From positions 1 to 52,527 of the forward strand of contig NZ_JGZP01000017.1 in the NCBI RefSeq assembly GCF_000741785.1: a stretch of 52,527 bases of DNA. Direction: 5' to 3'. This DNA is from Bifidobacterium stellenboschense. GTDB lineage: Bacteria > Actinomycetota > Actinomycetes > Actinomycetales > Bifidobacteriaceae. Positions 36,932-50,082 of the stretch are shown in pieces. Positions within the stretch are counted from its first letter, which is position 1. Each line of letters opens with the position of its first letter. A model generated the notes under the pieces. It worked only from the letters and a program-made list of their open reading frames with translations, did not search any database and was not told the DNA's origin. A program made the translations under genes and the position numbers.

Positions 36932-37206
36932 GCGAATGCTCTCCTTGCCTGTTTGTTGTCCTGGCACGCGACCTTGCGATTGACCGGCGATAGAATCCCC
37001 GTCGAAAGCCCATGTCGATGATGTCGTCCAAACCATCCACGCAGATGGGTTGAATTGCCCTTCAATGTAGGGCCGGGACGGCGGGCCGGCAAACCGCGAC
37101 GGCCTCCGCTCCCCCGTCCGAACGTCGCTGGAGCGCTCTCGCCCACGGGTGGAATCCAATGGGGAGAACGGCTGGGAACGAACATCGACGGTGTTCGCAT
37201 GCATGC

Positions 37207-37222
37207 GGCAAACTGTGGCAAC
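37207..37222. promoter_or_regulatory. GGCAA pair 1 upstream of the GH78 gene
   Basis: GGCAAACTGTGGCAAC: two GGCAA boxes at 10-base period. It lies in the divergent region between the MFS carrier and the rhamnosidase, 155-170 bases before the GH78 ATG. Apart from the two GGCAA pairs, I see no gene in 36932-37376. Confidence 0.6.
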
Positions 37223-37284
37223 AAGGCCGGGGAGGCCATGGCCGCCGGCGCCGCGGGACGCCGCCGGCAGGCTGCGGCGGCAGC

Positions 37285-37300
37285 GGCAAATCTTGGCAAT
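37285..37300. promoter_or_regulatory. GGCAA pair 2 upstream of the GH78 gene
   Basis: GGCAAATCTTGGCAAT, the same layout as pair 1 and exactly 78 bases downstream of it. It lies 77-92 bases before the GH78 ATG. Confidence 0.6.
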
Positions 37301-37376
37301 CATGCCGGTCCGCGGGTTCCGCCGGCATAATGGGGACCACGCATCCATACGGAAATCAAGCGGCAAAGGAGCTTCC

Positions 37377-40300
37377 ATGAATGTAGCAACCAGACCGACT
37401 TCGGGCACACCGGCGTTCCAGGCGGCGTCCAATGACGAAGGCGATGGTCTGTACCGTCCGCACGAACTGCTGACCGCGCTGCGCGACGAGCCGATCGGCA
37501 TCGCGCAGACGCGTCCGCGCCTGTGGTGGCAGGTGCCGGTCGTCCCCGGCGTGGGCGGCGACCAGCTGTCCTATCAGATCCAGCTGTCCCGCTCCCCCGA
37601 GGCTTCGCCGACGGCGCCCCGATCCAGAGCACGCCCGAGATCAGGTCGTCGCAGAGCACCGCCGTGCCGTGGCCGTTCGAACGGCTCACCTCCCGTCAGA
37701 TCGCCTTCTGGCGCGTCCGCGTGCGCATCGGACGCGCCGGCGGCGACTCCGTGCTCACCGGCTGGAGCGAACCGGCCAAGGTCGTCGTCGGACCGTTGGG
37801 CCCGCGCGATTGGGACGACGCGACCGGCATCTGGACCGAAGGAGGCGCCTACGTGCGTCCGGCCGATCCGGGACCGGCGCTCTGCATGAACGGCACGTTC
37901 TCCACCCGCTTCAAGGTGACCGGCACGTCCGCCGGCGTGTTCTTCCGCATCTCCGTGGACTGCCAGGACGGCTACCTGTGGCGTTTCGACGCCGACGAAC
38001 GCAAGCTGTACAAGGTGCATATGCGCAACGGCCATGAGAACCCGATCGCGACGGTCGATCTGCCCGACGGCATCGACCTGCACGACTACGTGGATCTGTC
38101 GATCAACGTCGACGGCAATCATGCGGGCACGTTCATCAACGACGTCCCCGTCGACTCGGACGACGACATCGCCTTCGACGGACCGTCCTACGGTTTCAAG
38201 ACGGTCGCCGGCGAATCCCTCGCCGTGAAGAACGCGACCATCGTGCCCCTCAACGAGACCGAACCCGTGTTCCAGGCCGCGTACGACGACGACTCGGTCG
38301 TCCCGCCGTACGCGCATGTGGCCGACGGGGCCATGGTCATCGACGAGAACGCGTTCGGCCTGCTGGGCGACGTGCTCCCCGGCGACTACTGGGCGCTGCT
38401 CCGGCACGACTTCGATCTGCCTGACGGGCAGATCACCGGCGCATACCTGTACGCCACCGGCCGTTCCCCGTTCGGCGCGCGCCAGCATGTGTACCGCGTG
38501 TGGGTGAACGACGCGTACGCGGGCCAGGGGCCGACGCGCGACATCGGTCGACGCGCCTACGAGACCCACGACGTCACGTCGCTGCTCAAGGCCGGCTCGA
38601 CCAACACCATCGCCTTCCAGGCGTGGACGCAGACCGGCGGACGCGTGCAGGCGCTGCTCGACGTGCATTATGCCGACGGCCATGTGGAGACCATCGTCAC
38701 CGGCCCCGAATGGCAGGGACGTCCGGGACTCGACTGGCTGCCCTGGGCCGGCGACATGAACGTGAAGGTCAACTACTTCGTGGCGCCGCGCGAGAACATC
38801 GACGCCCGGCACGAACCGCTCGGCTGGAAGGCGCCGCATTACGCGGGCACCGACTTCCGTCCCGTCGCGCTGCGCGGCGTGGTCGACAATCTCCACGCCG
38901 ACGACTCCGCCGGCATCGGACGGATCGAATACCATCCGGCATCCGTGACGAAACTGGGCCCGGGCCGCTGGCTGTTCGACGCCGGCGTGGAACGCGTCTA
39001 TTCGGTTCGCGCCAGTCTCGTCGCGCCGCGCAGCCTGTCCGGCACCGAACTGACGCTGCGCATGGGCGAGGAGCTCAACGAGGACGGATCGGCACGATAC
39101 GAGCTGCGCAGCGGCATCCGCTACGAGGACACCTGGACGTTGCGCGAAGGCGCCCAGACCCTGGAACACTGGGGGTACCGCTGCTTCCGCTATCTGGAGA
39201 TCGACACGGTCGACGACCTTGACCTGTCCGACGCCATCACGTTCCTCAACGATGTGGTGCCCGAACCCGCGCAGGTCGGCTCGTTCGCATCGTCCGACGA
39301 CGTGCTCGACGAAGTGTGGAGGCTGTGCGCCAACAGCATGATCGAGAACCGCAACGACCTGTACATGGACACGCCGACGCGCGAGCGCATGCCGTATGAG
39401 GGAGACCTGCTCACCCGAGGCCGCGGCGAGGTCGTGTACTCGCACTCCTACGACCTGCTGCGCAAGACCTGCCGGTACATCGTGCGCATCCCCGGCAAGT
39501 TCACCGAATACAAGTTCATGCCGATCCAGATGGCGTACGAGGAGTATCTGGAGACCGGCGACGCCGACGCGCTCGCCGAGGACTGGGCCCTGTACGAACG
39601 CGAGCAGGGGCTGCGTTGGCTCAACGGGGACGGTCTCATCGAAAAGGACCGCAAGACCCCGCTCAACGACGACATCATCGACTGGCCGCAGCCGAAGGAG
39701 ATCGACGGATTCGAGTTCACCCGCGTGAACACCGTCGTCAACGCGTGGCAGTATGCGGCGCTCGACTACCTGTCGAAGGCCGCGGAGGTGTCCGGACGCC
39801 ATGACGACGCCCGCAGCTTCCGCCGTCTGGCCGAGCGCATGCGCGATTCGATGAACCGTCAGATGTTCGACGAACGGCTCGGCGCCTACCATGACGGCCG
39901 CGACACCGACCATACGGCCATCCATTCGACCATGTATTCGGCGGCGCTCGGCGTGCCGGAGCCCGACCAGATGAAGCGCATCGGCGAATGGCTGGTCTCG
40001 GACGGTCGTCTCGACTGGGTGCCGGTCAGCTGCAACGCCGTGGCGTGGTTCCTGGAGGCCCTGTACCGTTGCGGTCAGGATCAGGCGGCGCTCGAGGTCA
40101 TGCGCTCGCACAGCGAGACCTCCTGGTGGTCGATGATCCACCGTTGGGGCGCGACCCAGACGATGGAGGCATGGAGCCCGGAGATCAAGCCGAACACCAC
40201 GTTCTCCCACCCGTGGGGAGCCAGCCCGATCGTGGCGATCGCCCGCTGGCTGCTTGGTGTGAGGCTCGTCGAGGCCGGAGCCTCGGAGATCCTCGTCGAA

Positions 40301-40576
40301 CCGCATCCGGCCGATCTCAAACGCGCCAAGGGCGATGTCATCACCGTGCGCGGCCCGGTGTCCGTGGACATCGAGCAGGATGAGGACCGCACCTCGTTGC
40401 AGGTGACGATGCCGGGCAATACGAACGGCACGCTGCGTTGGCCGCTCAAGGGCGCCAAACTCGCCGACGTGACCGTCGCCTACCCCGATGGCAGTGACGG
40501 GTCGGCCGCGAAGAAGAAGGGCGACTGGCTCGAAGTGCCGCTGACCGCGGGCACGACGAGCGTCGTCATTCGATGA
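37377..40576 (+). CDS. GH78 alpha-L-rhamnosidase, frame broken near the N-terminus
   Basis: About 1066 residues when the frame is mended. It should remove terminal alpha-L-rhamnose. The ATG at 37377 (MNVATRPTSG), after AAAGGAGC, opens a frame that gives RPRLWWQVPVV and LSYQIQLSRSPE, then leaves the family sequence. From about 37600 the +1 base-loss frame continues as GFADGAPIQSTPEIRSSQS and runs to the end. Catalytic features are DTPTRERMPYEGD (residue ~664) and TMEAW (~930). There is no signal peptide, so the enzyme is cytoplasmic. One missing G in GAGGCTTC near 37600 explains the break; it is either a disabling mutation or a sequence error. Confidence 0.87.
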
Positions 40577-40588
40577 CGCTCGGCTGAC

Positions 40589-40675
40589 GTCCCACCTCAC
40601 GGCCGTGTGATTCACGCGGCCGTGGGACTCCTTTCCTTCCTGCCCCTCCGCTCCTCGTCAGGCGGAGGGGCTTTC
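40589..40675. terminator. Two hairpins between the GH78 and trpD genes
   Basis: GTCCCAC...CGGCCG pairs with CGGCCGTGGGAC (40589-40627). GCCCCTCCGC pairs with GGCGGAGGGGC, followed by TTTCC (40642-40675). They serve the two convergent genes. Confidence 0.75.
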
Positions 40676-40691
40676 CACGTTCCGGAGCGGG

Positions 40692-41738
40692 TCAGGCCTT
40701 GGCCTGGGCGGTGGCGATCCACTTGTCGAGCAGCGCCGCGGCCTCGCCGGAGTCGACGGTCTTCTCGGCGAGCGCGTAGGCTTCGCGGAAACGTTCGGCC
40801 AGCGTGCCGTCGGAGACCAGATGGCCGTCGGCGACGATGGCGGAGGCGGCGTTGAGCAGCGCGGTGGTGCGGGCGGGCACGTCCTTGCCGGCGAGGAAGT
40901 CGCGGAACGCCTGGGCGTTGACCTCGGGCTCGCCGCCTTTGAGCGTGGCGACGTCGATCTTCGCCAATCCCAGTTCGACGGTCGGGTCGAACTCGGTCTC
41001 GGTAACCTTGCCGTCGCGGATCTCCCACACGGAGACCGGACCGGTGGGCGCGAGCTCGTCAAGACCCTCGTGCGAGGTGTACACCATGCCGGACTGGCCG
41101 TTGGCGGCGTACACGGCGGCCATGATCGGGCTCACCTCGCGCTTGGCGCAGCCGATGGCCACGTGCGCGGGCTTGGCCGGGTTGGTGAGGGGGCCGAGCA
41201 CGTTGAACACGCACGGGATGCCGAGCGCTGCGCGGATCGGGCCGACGAAGCGCATGGCCGGATGGAAGGTGCGGGCGAACGCGAAGGTGATGCCCACCTC
41301 GTTGCCGATCTCCCCCACCGCTTCGGGGCTGAGTCCCAGCGGCAGGCCGAGCGCTTCGAGCACGTCGGCGGCGCCGCACTTCGAGGAGGCGGCGCGGTTG
41401 CCGTGCTTGACGATCTTCACGCCGGCCGCCGCCGCGACGACCGAGCCCATCGTCGACAGGTTCACGGTGGAGAATCCGTCGCCGCCGGTGCCGACGATGT
41501 CGGTGGTCTCGCCGGAGACGTTCAGCGGCACCGCATGCGCCACCATGGCCTTGGCCGCGCCGGACACCTCCTCCGGGGTGAGTCCGAGCTGCTGCTGCAT
41601 CGCGAGCGCGGCGCCCACGGCGGCCGGGTTCGCGTTGCCCTTCATCAGATCATCGACGAACCATTCGGATTCCCCGGCGCTCAGATGGTCTCCCCCGACC
41701 AGCTTGGTGAGAATCGACTTCCATGTGATCTCTGCCAT
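40692..41738 (-). CDS. trpD: Anthranilate phosphoribosyltransferase
   Basis: A 348-residue enzyme of tryptophan synthesis that transfers phosphoribose from PRPP to anthranilate. Landmarks are DIVGTGGDGFSTVNLST (PRPP-binding), VKHGNRAASSKCGAADVLEALG and FNVLGPLTNPAKP, all standard. The ATG follows AAGGAGGAACA. It stands alone; no other trp gene is in the window. It is divergent from nothing close and lies between the catabolic island and secA. Confidence 0.96.
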   Translation of the reverse strand: MAEITWKSILTKLVGGDHLSAGESEWFVDDLMKGNANPAAVGAALAMQQQLGLTPEEVSGAAKAMVAHAVPLNVSGETTDIVGTGGDGFSTVNLSTMGSVVAAAAGVKIVKHGNRAASSKCGAADVLEALGLPLGLSPEAVGEIGNEVGITFAFARTFHPAMRFVGPIRAALGIPCVFNVLGPLTNPAKPAHVAIGCAKREVSPIMAAVYAANGQSGMVYTSHEGLDELAPTGPVSVWEIRDGKVTETEFDPTVELGLAKIDVATLKGGEPEVNAQAFRDFLAGKDVPARTTALLNAASAIVADGHLVSDGTLAERFREAYALAEKTVDSGEAAALLDKWIATAQAKA

Positions 41739-41866
41739 TGTTCCTCCTTGGCGCGTTCGGCGCCCGATTCACCAGTAACGCCGCTCATTGTAGTGGCCTC
41801 GGGTTTCCTCCCGCCGGAACTTCCATATAGCAGAACGCCCGGCGGCGCATACGGCCGCGATACGGA

Positions 41867-41903
41867 AGCGGCGGCTCCCGCCCGAAGGCAGGGAGCCGCC
41901 GCT
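41867..41903. terminator. Hairpin after secA
   Basis: AGCGGCGGCTCCC and GGGAGCCGCCGCT are perfect 13-base arms with an 11-base loop. It lies 40 bases past the secA stop. Confidence 0.75.
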
Positions 41904-41942
41904 CATCGAAGGACGGACGTCACATCATGGACGTCACCGACG

Positions 41943-44864
<2,922 letters not shown>

Positions 44865-45040
44865 TGTTCGCTCCTGTGTCGTTCGTTAGCGCCCTACATT
44901 CGCCCGTGACCACCGGCTGCCCGCCGTCGGTCCACGACGCGCATGCAGAGACACACTGCGGATTATCTTACGCGATATTGCCGATAAGCCGGCGCATTTC
45001 ACCAAAATCCCCGGAATCATGTCGATGGGCCGAAACGCGG

Positions 45041-45072
45041 CGAGGGCCGCGCAGTATACTGCGCGGCCCTCG
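45041..45072. terminator. Perfect 32-bp palindrome after hpf
   Basis: CGAGGGCCGCGCAGTA is followed directly by its complement, a hairpin with almost no loop. It lies 38-69 bases past the hpf stop and should end that transcript. No T-run is seen. Confidence 0.65.
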
Positions 45073-45109
45073 TCTATCGGATCGGATGTCCGGTGCGTCG
45101 GGACCGACG

Positions 45110-45778
45110 TCACTCGGCGGCCTTCACGTTCTCCGGGGTGTCGATCTCGAACACGCCGTAGCTCCAGCCGTGACGGTGGTAGACGACGGACGGACGTCCG
45201 GTCTCCTTGTTGACGAACAGGAAGAAGTCGTGTCCGATGAGTTCCATCTCGTACAGCGCCTCGTCGATGCTCATCGGCTCGGCGATGTGCAGCTTGCGTC
45301 GGATGACGATCGGGGTGTCGCCCACCTGCACCTCGACGGATTCGCCGGGGCCGAGATCCGAGGCGACTGCCGCGGCCGGGCTGTTGTTAGGCTCCTCCTC
45401 CGGGGTCTCCTCCTCGACGACCGGCGGCTCGACGACGCCCATGTCCACCGGGACCGGGTTCGTGTAGCCGCGGCGATGGTCCTTGCGGCGGTCGCGCGTG
45501 CGGCGCAGACGCAGCGTCAGCTTGTCCATGGCCAGATCGAGCGCGCTGAACTCGTCGGCGCTCGACGCCTCGGCGCGCACCACGGTGCGTCCGGCGATGA
45601 TGGTGATCTCCACGCGCTTGGCGGTGTCCGCCTGACGCGGGTTGCCCTCATGCGACAGCACCACCTGGGCACGCTGCGCATCGGGCGCGATAGCGGTCAC
45701 ACGATTCATCTTGTTCTCTACGACATCACGAAACCTGGGCTTGACCTGCGTGTGACGTCCGGTAACGACGATTTCCAT
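45110..45778 (-). CDS. hpf: Ribosome hibernation promoting factor, long form
   Basis: A 222-residue long HPF/RaiA-type protein. The N-terminal ~100 residues form the ribosome-binding domain (MEIVVTGRHTQVKPRFRDVV; ALDLAMDKLTLRLRRTRDRRKDH). A Pro/Glu-rich linker (about 115-140) follows. The C-terminal ~60 residues (IVIRRKLHIAEPMSIDEALY; HDFFLFVNKETGRPSVVYHR) are the dimerising domain that pairs 70S ribosomes into 100S particles. The ATG follows AGGGAGGTCCAC. It is a single gene between secA and the RNase P RNA gene. Confidence 0.95.
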   Translation of the reverse strand: MEIVVTGRHTQVKPRFRDVVENKMNRVTAIAPDAQRAQVVLSHEGNPRQADTAKRVEITIIAGRTVVRAEASSADEFSALDLAMDKLTLRLRRTRDRRKDHRRGYTNPVPVDMGVVEPPVVEEETPEEEPNNSPAAAVASDLGPGESVEVQVGDTPIVIRRKLHIAEPMSIDEALYEMELIGHDFFLFVNKETGRPSVVYHRHGWSYGVFEIDTPENVKAAE

Positions 45779-46032
45779 GTGGACCTCCCTTGACTCAAGC
45801 GGTTGCCCGCTATTTGCGTTCCGTACGGCGTCTTCACCGTCCGGGTACGCCCCATTCTAGACGAACCGGGCGTTAACGGCGGGAGAACTCGCGGAAAGAT
45901 TATCGACACTTCGTCATTTTCCCGCGTCACGCCCGTAACATCCGCGTGATTGCATGGGTTTCGATCGTGTGCGAATCCGCCCTCCCCGCGTGTCTTCCAG
46001 CATGTTCCGAGGGGACGTGTCGGACGGTCGTG

Positions 46033-46038
46033 TATAGT
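46033..46038 (+). promoter_or_regulatory. -10 box of rnpB
   Basis: TATAGT ends nine bases before the predicted 5' end of the RNase P RNA. No convincing -35 match is seen. Confidence 0.5.
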
Positions 46039-46047
46039 GGTGCGGTC

Positions 46048-46418
46048 GAGACCCCTTGATGGCCGCGGCCCAAGTTCTGCATAGGACGCGGGCTGAGGAA
46101 CTTCCGGGCTCCATAGAGCACGATGGCGGATAACGTCCGCCCAGGGCGACCTGAGAGATAGCGCAGCAGAGAACAGACCGCCCGTCCTTGACGGGTAAGG
46201 GTGAAACGGCGGTGTAAGAGACCACCGGGCCCCTGGCAACAGCGGGCCGCATGGCAAGCCTCATCGGGAGCAAGGCCAAGCAGATGGCGGTAAGGGCTGC
46301 TCGCCCGTGCCATCGGGTAGGCTGCTAGAGCCTGGCGGCGACGTCAGGTCGAGATGGATGGCCATCCGTGCCGCGCGTTCGCGCACGGCACGACAGAACC
46401 CGGGGTATAAGGGGTCTC
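46048..46418 (+). ncRNA. rnpB: RNase P RNA, catalytic RNA subunit
   Basis: About 371 bases. The ends pair as the P1 helix (GAGACCCCTT / AAGGGGTCTC). The 5' part has the conserved core GAGGAA.TTCCGGGCTCC with CATAGAGCA, and GAGAGATAGCGCAGCAGAGA-like bases follow. GGTAAGGGTGAAA, GCAAGGCCAAGC and the 3' core ACAGAACCCGGGGTATAAGG are all in the expected order. It processes tRNA 5' ends with the RnpA protein. The open frames on both strands here are chance. Flanks: hpf ends upstream on the other strand, recX lies downstream on the other strand. Confidence 0.95.
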
Positions 46419-46478
46419 ACCTTATTTGTCTTGATTTTGTCTTGATGTGGTTTCGGTTCACGGATGATCCGAACCGGA

Positions 46479-47099
46479 TTACCGGAACAGTTCCGCGGCG
46501 ACGCGGCGCAGCGTCTCCGCATCGTGCCCCTTGCGCCCGCCGGCCGACCAGAACCGGCGCATGCGCACCTGACGGTCGAGGCCTTCGGTCTTGCGGGCGA
46601 TCTTGCGTCCCAGCTCCCATGCGGCGTCCTCGAAGGCGCCGTCGACCGCGGCCTCGCCGGCGACCTGCTCGGCCATCGACCGCGTGACGCCTTTGCGCGT
46701 CAGTTCCGCGACGGCGCCGCGACGCCCCATCATCCTGTTCACGCAGTACCGCATCGCGCTTTCGGCGTAGTCGCGGTCATCGAGCAGACGCACCTGAATC
46801 AGACGGTCGATGACGGCGTCAACCACATCCTCCTCGTATCCTTTGCCCAGCAGACGGTCGCGCAGCGCGCCGGACGAGCGGGGCGCCGCGTCGAGCAGAC
46901 GCAGCGCCGCCTCGCGGCATGCGTCGAAGTCCGCGGCGTCGTCACGCGCGACGGCCCCGTCACGCGCGGAACCGCCGCGCATGCAATCATCGGTACGGAC
47001 GACGCCCGCATGCACGGCAGGGCGACGGGACGGATCGTCCCGGACCGCGGGGATGGATGGCTCCCCCATCCCCGCGAGAAACGCCTCGGCGCTGATCAT
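46479..47099 (-). CDS. recX: RecX, regulator of RecA
   Basis: A 206-residue RecX/OraA-type protein that limits RecA filament activity. I chose the ATG at 47099 (MISAEAFLAG), one base after the recA stop, so it is coupled to recA. The first ~75 residues are poorly conserved. The three-helix repeats follow: ALRLLDAAPRSSGALRDRLL, VIDRLIQVRLLDDRDYAESA, and RRGAVAELTRKGVTRSMAEQ. Function is by family and position. Confidence 0.92.
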   Translation of the reverse strand: MISAEAFLAGMGEPSIPAVRDDPSRRPAVHAGVVRTDDCMRGGSARDGAVARDDAADFDACREAALRLLDAAPRSSGALRDRLLGKGYEEDVVDAVIDRLIQVRLLDDRDYAESAMRYCVNRMMGRRGAVAELTRKGVTRSMAEQVAGEAAVDGAFEDAAWELGRKIARKTEGLDRQVRMRRFWSAGGRKGHDAETLRRVAAELFR

Positions 47100-47100
47100 G

Positions 47101-48321
<1,221 letters not shown>

Positions 48322-48533
48322 GGTGTTCTCCTTCACGGTTGCGGCGGGTTATCGTTCCCACGGTAGGGGGACGGCCGCCGCCACGGCAAGGAGAACCCGC
48401 CCCTGTGGTCGGAGCCCCGCCTCCGCGGCGGCGTACGGGACGCGCCGAGGGGCGATGAACCCAATCGGGACAACGGTTTTCCGCCATGGCGCGGCATCAC
48501 CGCGCGCAACGCAGTTGGTTATCGCTGTGGATA

Positions 48534-48539
48534 ACTATA
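48534..48539 (-). promoter_or_regulatory. -10 box of recA
   Basis: The minus strand reads TATAGT, about 11 bases downstream of the LexA box, so the box would overlap the -35 region. The leader to the recA ATG would be about 200 bases. Confidence 0.5.
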
Positions 48540-48550
48540 GCGCACCGGCA

Positions 48551-48564
48551 CGAACATTTGTTCG
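48551..48564. promoter_or_regulatory. LexA box (SOS operator) of recA
   Basis: CGAACATTTGTTCG matches the Gram-positive/actinobacterial SOS consensus CGAAC-n4-GTTCG with perfect arms. It lies in the 312-base gap between DUF3046 and recA. The rest of this gap holds no gene that I can support. Confidence 0.88.
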
Positions 48565-48633
48565 ACTTCACGAAAAGTACATATATCGGCGCGTCGCCCG
48601 CGCGTCCGCATCAACGGACGGGCCATTCCCCGC

Positions 48634-48867
48634 TCATCGCGCGGGCATCGGCGGCGCGTTGTGATCCCGGCCCCAACGCTCGGCGTCGGGAATCCCCATC
48701 TGGTCGCACAGCACGTTCCAGACCACGCGGGGCTCCTCCCCCGCGTCCAGAGCCTCGACGACCGTCATGTTCGCCAACCGCGGCAGCTGCTGGTCGCGGG
48801 AGAGCGCCCGGCCGTAGCTGCGGCCGAACACCTCCTCGAGCAGCTGCCAGAACTCGCGTTCCCTCAC
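48634..48867 (-). CDS. DUF3046 family protein
   Basis: A 77-residue actinobacterial protein of unknown function. The start is a GTG at 48867 (MREREFWQLLEEVFG). The sequence FGRSYGRALSRDQQLPRLAN, then VVEALDAGEEPRVVWNVLCDQMGIPDAERWG, is typical of DUF3046, which regularly sits beside recA in actinobacteria. The gene starts four bases after the clgR stop, so the two are co-translated. No catalytic motif is visible. Confidence 0.88.
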   Translation of the reverse strand: MREREFWQLLEEVFGRSYGRALSRDQQLPRLANMTVVEALDAGEEPRVVWNVLCDQMGIPDAERWGRDHNAPPMPAR

Positions 48868-48871
48868 CGGC

Positions 48872-49390
48872 TCACGCCCCGACCATGTCGAGACGGTCGG
48901 CGACCATGCGCAGCAGCTGCGCGGTGCTGACCCCCAGCGCCTCGGCGATGGAGCTGAGCAGTTCGGAACTGGCCTCCTTCTGGCCGCGCTCCACCTCGGA
49001 CAGATAGCCGAGGGAGACGCCGGCCTTCTCGCTGACCTCGCGCAGGGTCTTGTGGTCGCGCGTGCGCAGGTCGCGCAGCACGCGGCCGATGGCCTCGCGC
49101 AGCGACAGCTCCGCCGGTTCGCGCGTCTCCGTCTTCGCGGCCGATTCGTCCGTCATGGCGGCGCGCACCGGGCGCTCCTCGCCGTCGGTCTCCGCCCACA
49201 TGCGACGGCGGGCCTCCTCGGCCTCGGCCTTCGCTTTCTTCGCGGCACGCGCCTGGATCATCTGCTGCTGGGCGAACATGACCGCCCGGCGCTGTGCGGG
49301 GGTGAGCTCGCGCATGCGCGCGGTGCCGGGGCGGACCATCGCCGCGGCGGGCTTCATCGTCGTCTGTTCGGTACGCGTCATCGTCTCCAT
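48872..49390 (-). CDS. clgR: ClgR-like XRE-family transcription regulator
   Basis: A 172-residue regulator. I prefer the ATG at 49390 ([10 protein letters not shown]); an ATG at 49399 is also possible. The first ~90 residues are basic or Ala-rich and probably disordered. The C-terminal half matches ClgR closely: [20 protein letters not shown], then [20 protein letters not shown] and [18 protein letters not shown]. In actinobacteria ClgR activates clp protease and other stress genes. The pgsA-cinA-clgR-recA neighbourhood is the usual one. No ClgR target is obvious in the window. Confidence 0.88.
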   Translation of the reverse strand: METMTRTEQTTMKPAAAMVRPGTARMRELTPAQRRAVMFAQQQMIQARAAKKAKAEAEEARRRMWAETDGEERPVRAAMTDESAAKTETREPAELSLREAIGRVLRDLRTRDHKTLREVSEKAGVSLGYLSEVERGQKEASSELLSSIAEALGVSTAQLLRMVADRLDMVGA

Positions 49391-49484
49391 GGTTCCCATC
49401 CCTTTCCTACGGGGTCTCGTATCACTCGATACTGTTCCCAACAACCGGACAACGCGGACTATTCCCACAGCGAAGCGAAAAACC

Positions 49485-50081
49485 TCAGAATGTTGATGTG
49501 AACTGGCTCACGTTCTGCAGCACGCGCAGCACGGTGCGTTCGCGCACCTGCTGCCGGGTGCCGTCGAGACGGAGCTCGACGGCGATGGTGCGACGGCCGT
49601 GGTCGTCGGTCGCGTCGAGACGCACGGTGCCGATCGGCGTCTCCGCGCCGATCCACGTCCCGCGCGGATCGGGCGCGAGCGCGGCCGCCGCCCGGGGCAG
49701 CGACACACCGATGTAGACGAGTCCGGCGGGCTTGTCGCCGTCCGGTCCCGGGCCGGCGACGCCGGTGGTGGCAAGCCCGATCACCGTGTCGCCGTCCTCC
49801 GGCTGCGCGTACAGGCGCGCTGTCGCGATGGCCATCTGCCGCGCGACCTCGGGGTGCACGGCGCCTTCGCGGGCGAGCAGCGCGCGGTCGACGCCGAGAA
49901 TCGACGCCTTCGCACGGATGTCGTAGGTGACGGCCGAGCCGAGGAACACGTGCGACGCGCCGGGGATGCGCACGAACGCGTCGGCGAGCAGGCCGCCGGT
50001 CAGGGATTCCGCGCAGGCGATCCTCAGACCATGCGATTCGCAGGTCCTCAGAATCGCCGCGGCGAACGTGTCGCGCTGCAC
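49485..50081 (-). CDS. cinA: CinA C-terminal domain protein (nicotinamide-nucleotide amidase)
   Basis: A 198-residue stand-alone amidohydrolase domain, expected to deamidate nicotinamide mononucleotide. The start is a GTG at 50081 ([10 protein letters not shown]), one base after the pgsA stop. Landmarks are [37 protein letters not shown], and [22 protein letters not shown]. The N-terminal MoaB-like domain of full CinA is absent, which is common for this form. Because of the frame break in pgsA the cinA frame is open into pgsA; I treat that as accidental. Confidence 0.92.
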   Translation of the reverse strand: MQRDTFAAAILRTCESHGLRIACAESLTGGLLADAFVRIPGASHVFLGSAVTYDIRAKASILGVDRALLAREGAVHPEVARQMAIATARLYAQPEDGDTVIGLATTGVAGPGPDGDKPAGLVYIGVSLPRAAAALAPDPRGTWIGAETPIGTVRLDATDDHGRRTIAVELRLDGTRQQVRERTVLRVLQNVSQFTSTF

Positions 50082-50082
50082 G

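Noticed and set aside
33950..37021. Open frame of 1023 codons on the plus strand opposite the two carriers
   Set aside because: Rich in His, Asp, Glu, Gly and Arg, as expected from the complement of membrane-protein codons. Both carriers are clear on the minus strand.
37523..37600. GTG start for a complete 1017-residue rhamnosidase
   Set aside because: The first ~25 residues are Arg/Pro-rich and unlike the family, while the other frame gives the expected N-terminus with a good ribosome binding site.
37574..40615. Open frame of 1013 codons on the minus strand opposite the GH78 gene
   Set aside because: It is a shadow of the GH78 codon bias, without domain signals. The plus-strand catalytic motifs are clear.
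45718..46313. Minus-strand open frames across 45718-46313
   Set aside because: They overlap the RNase P RNA gene, whose conserved core and P1 pairing are clear on the plus strand.
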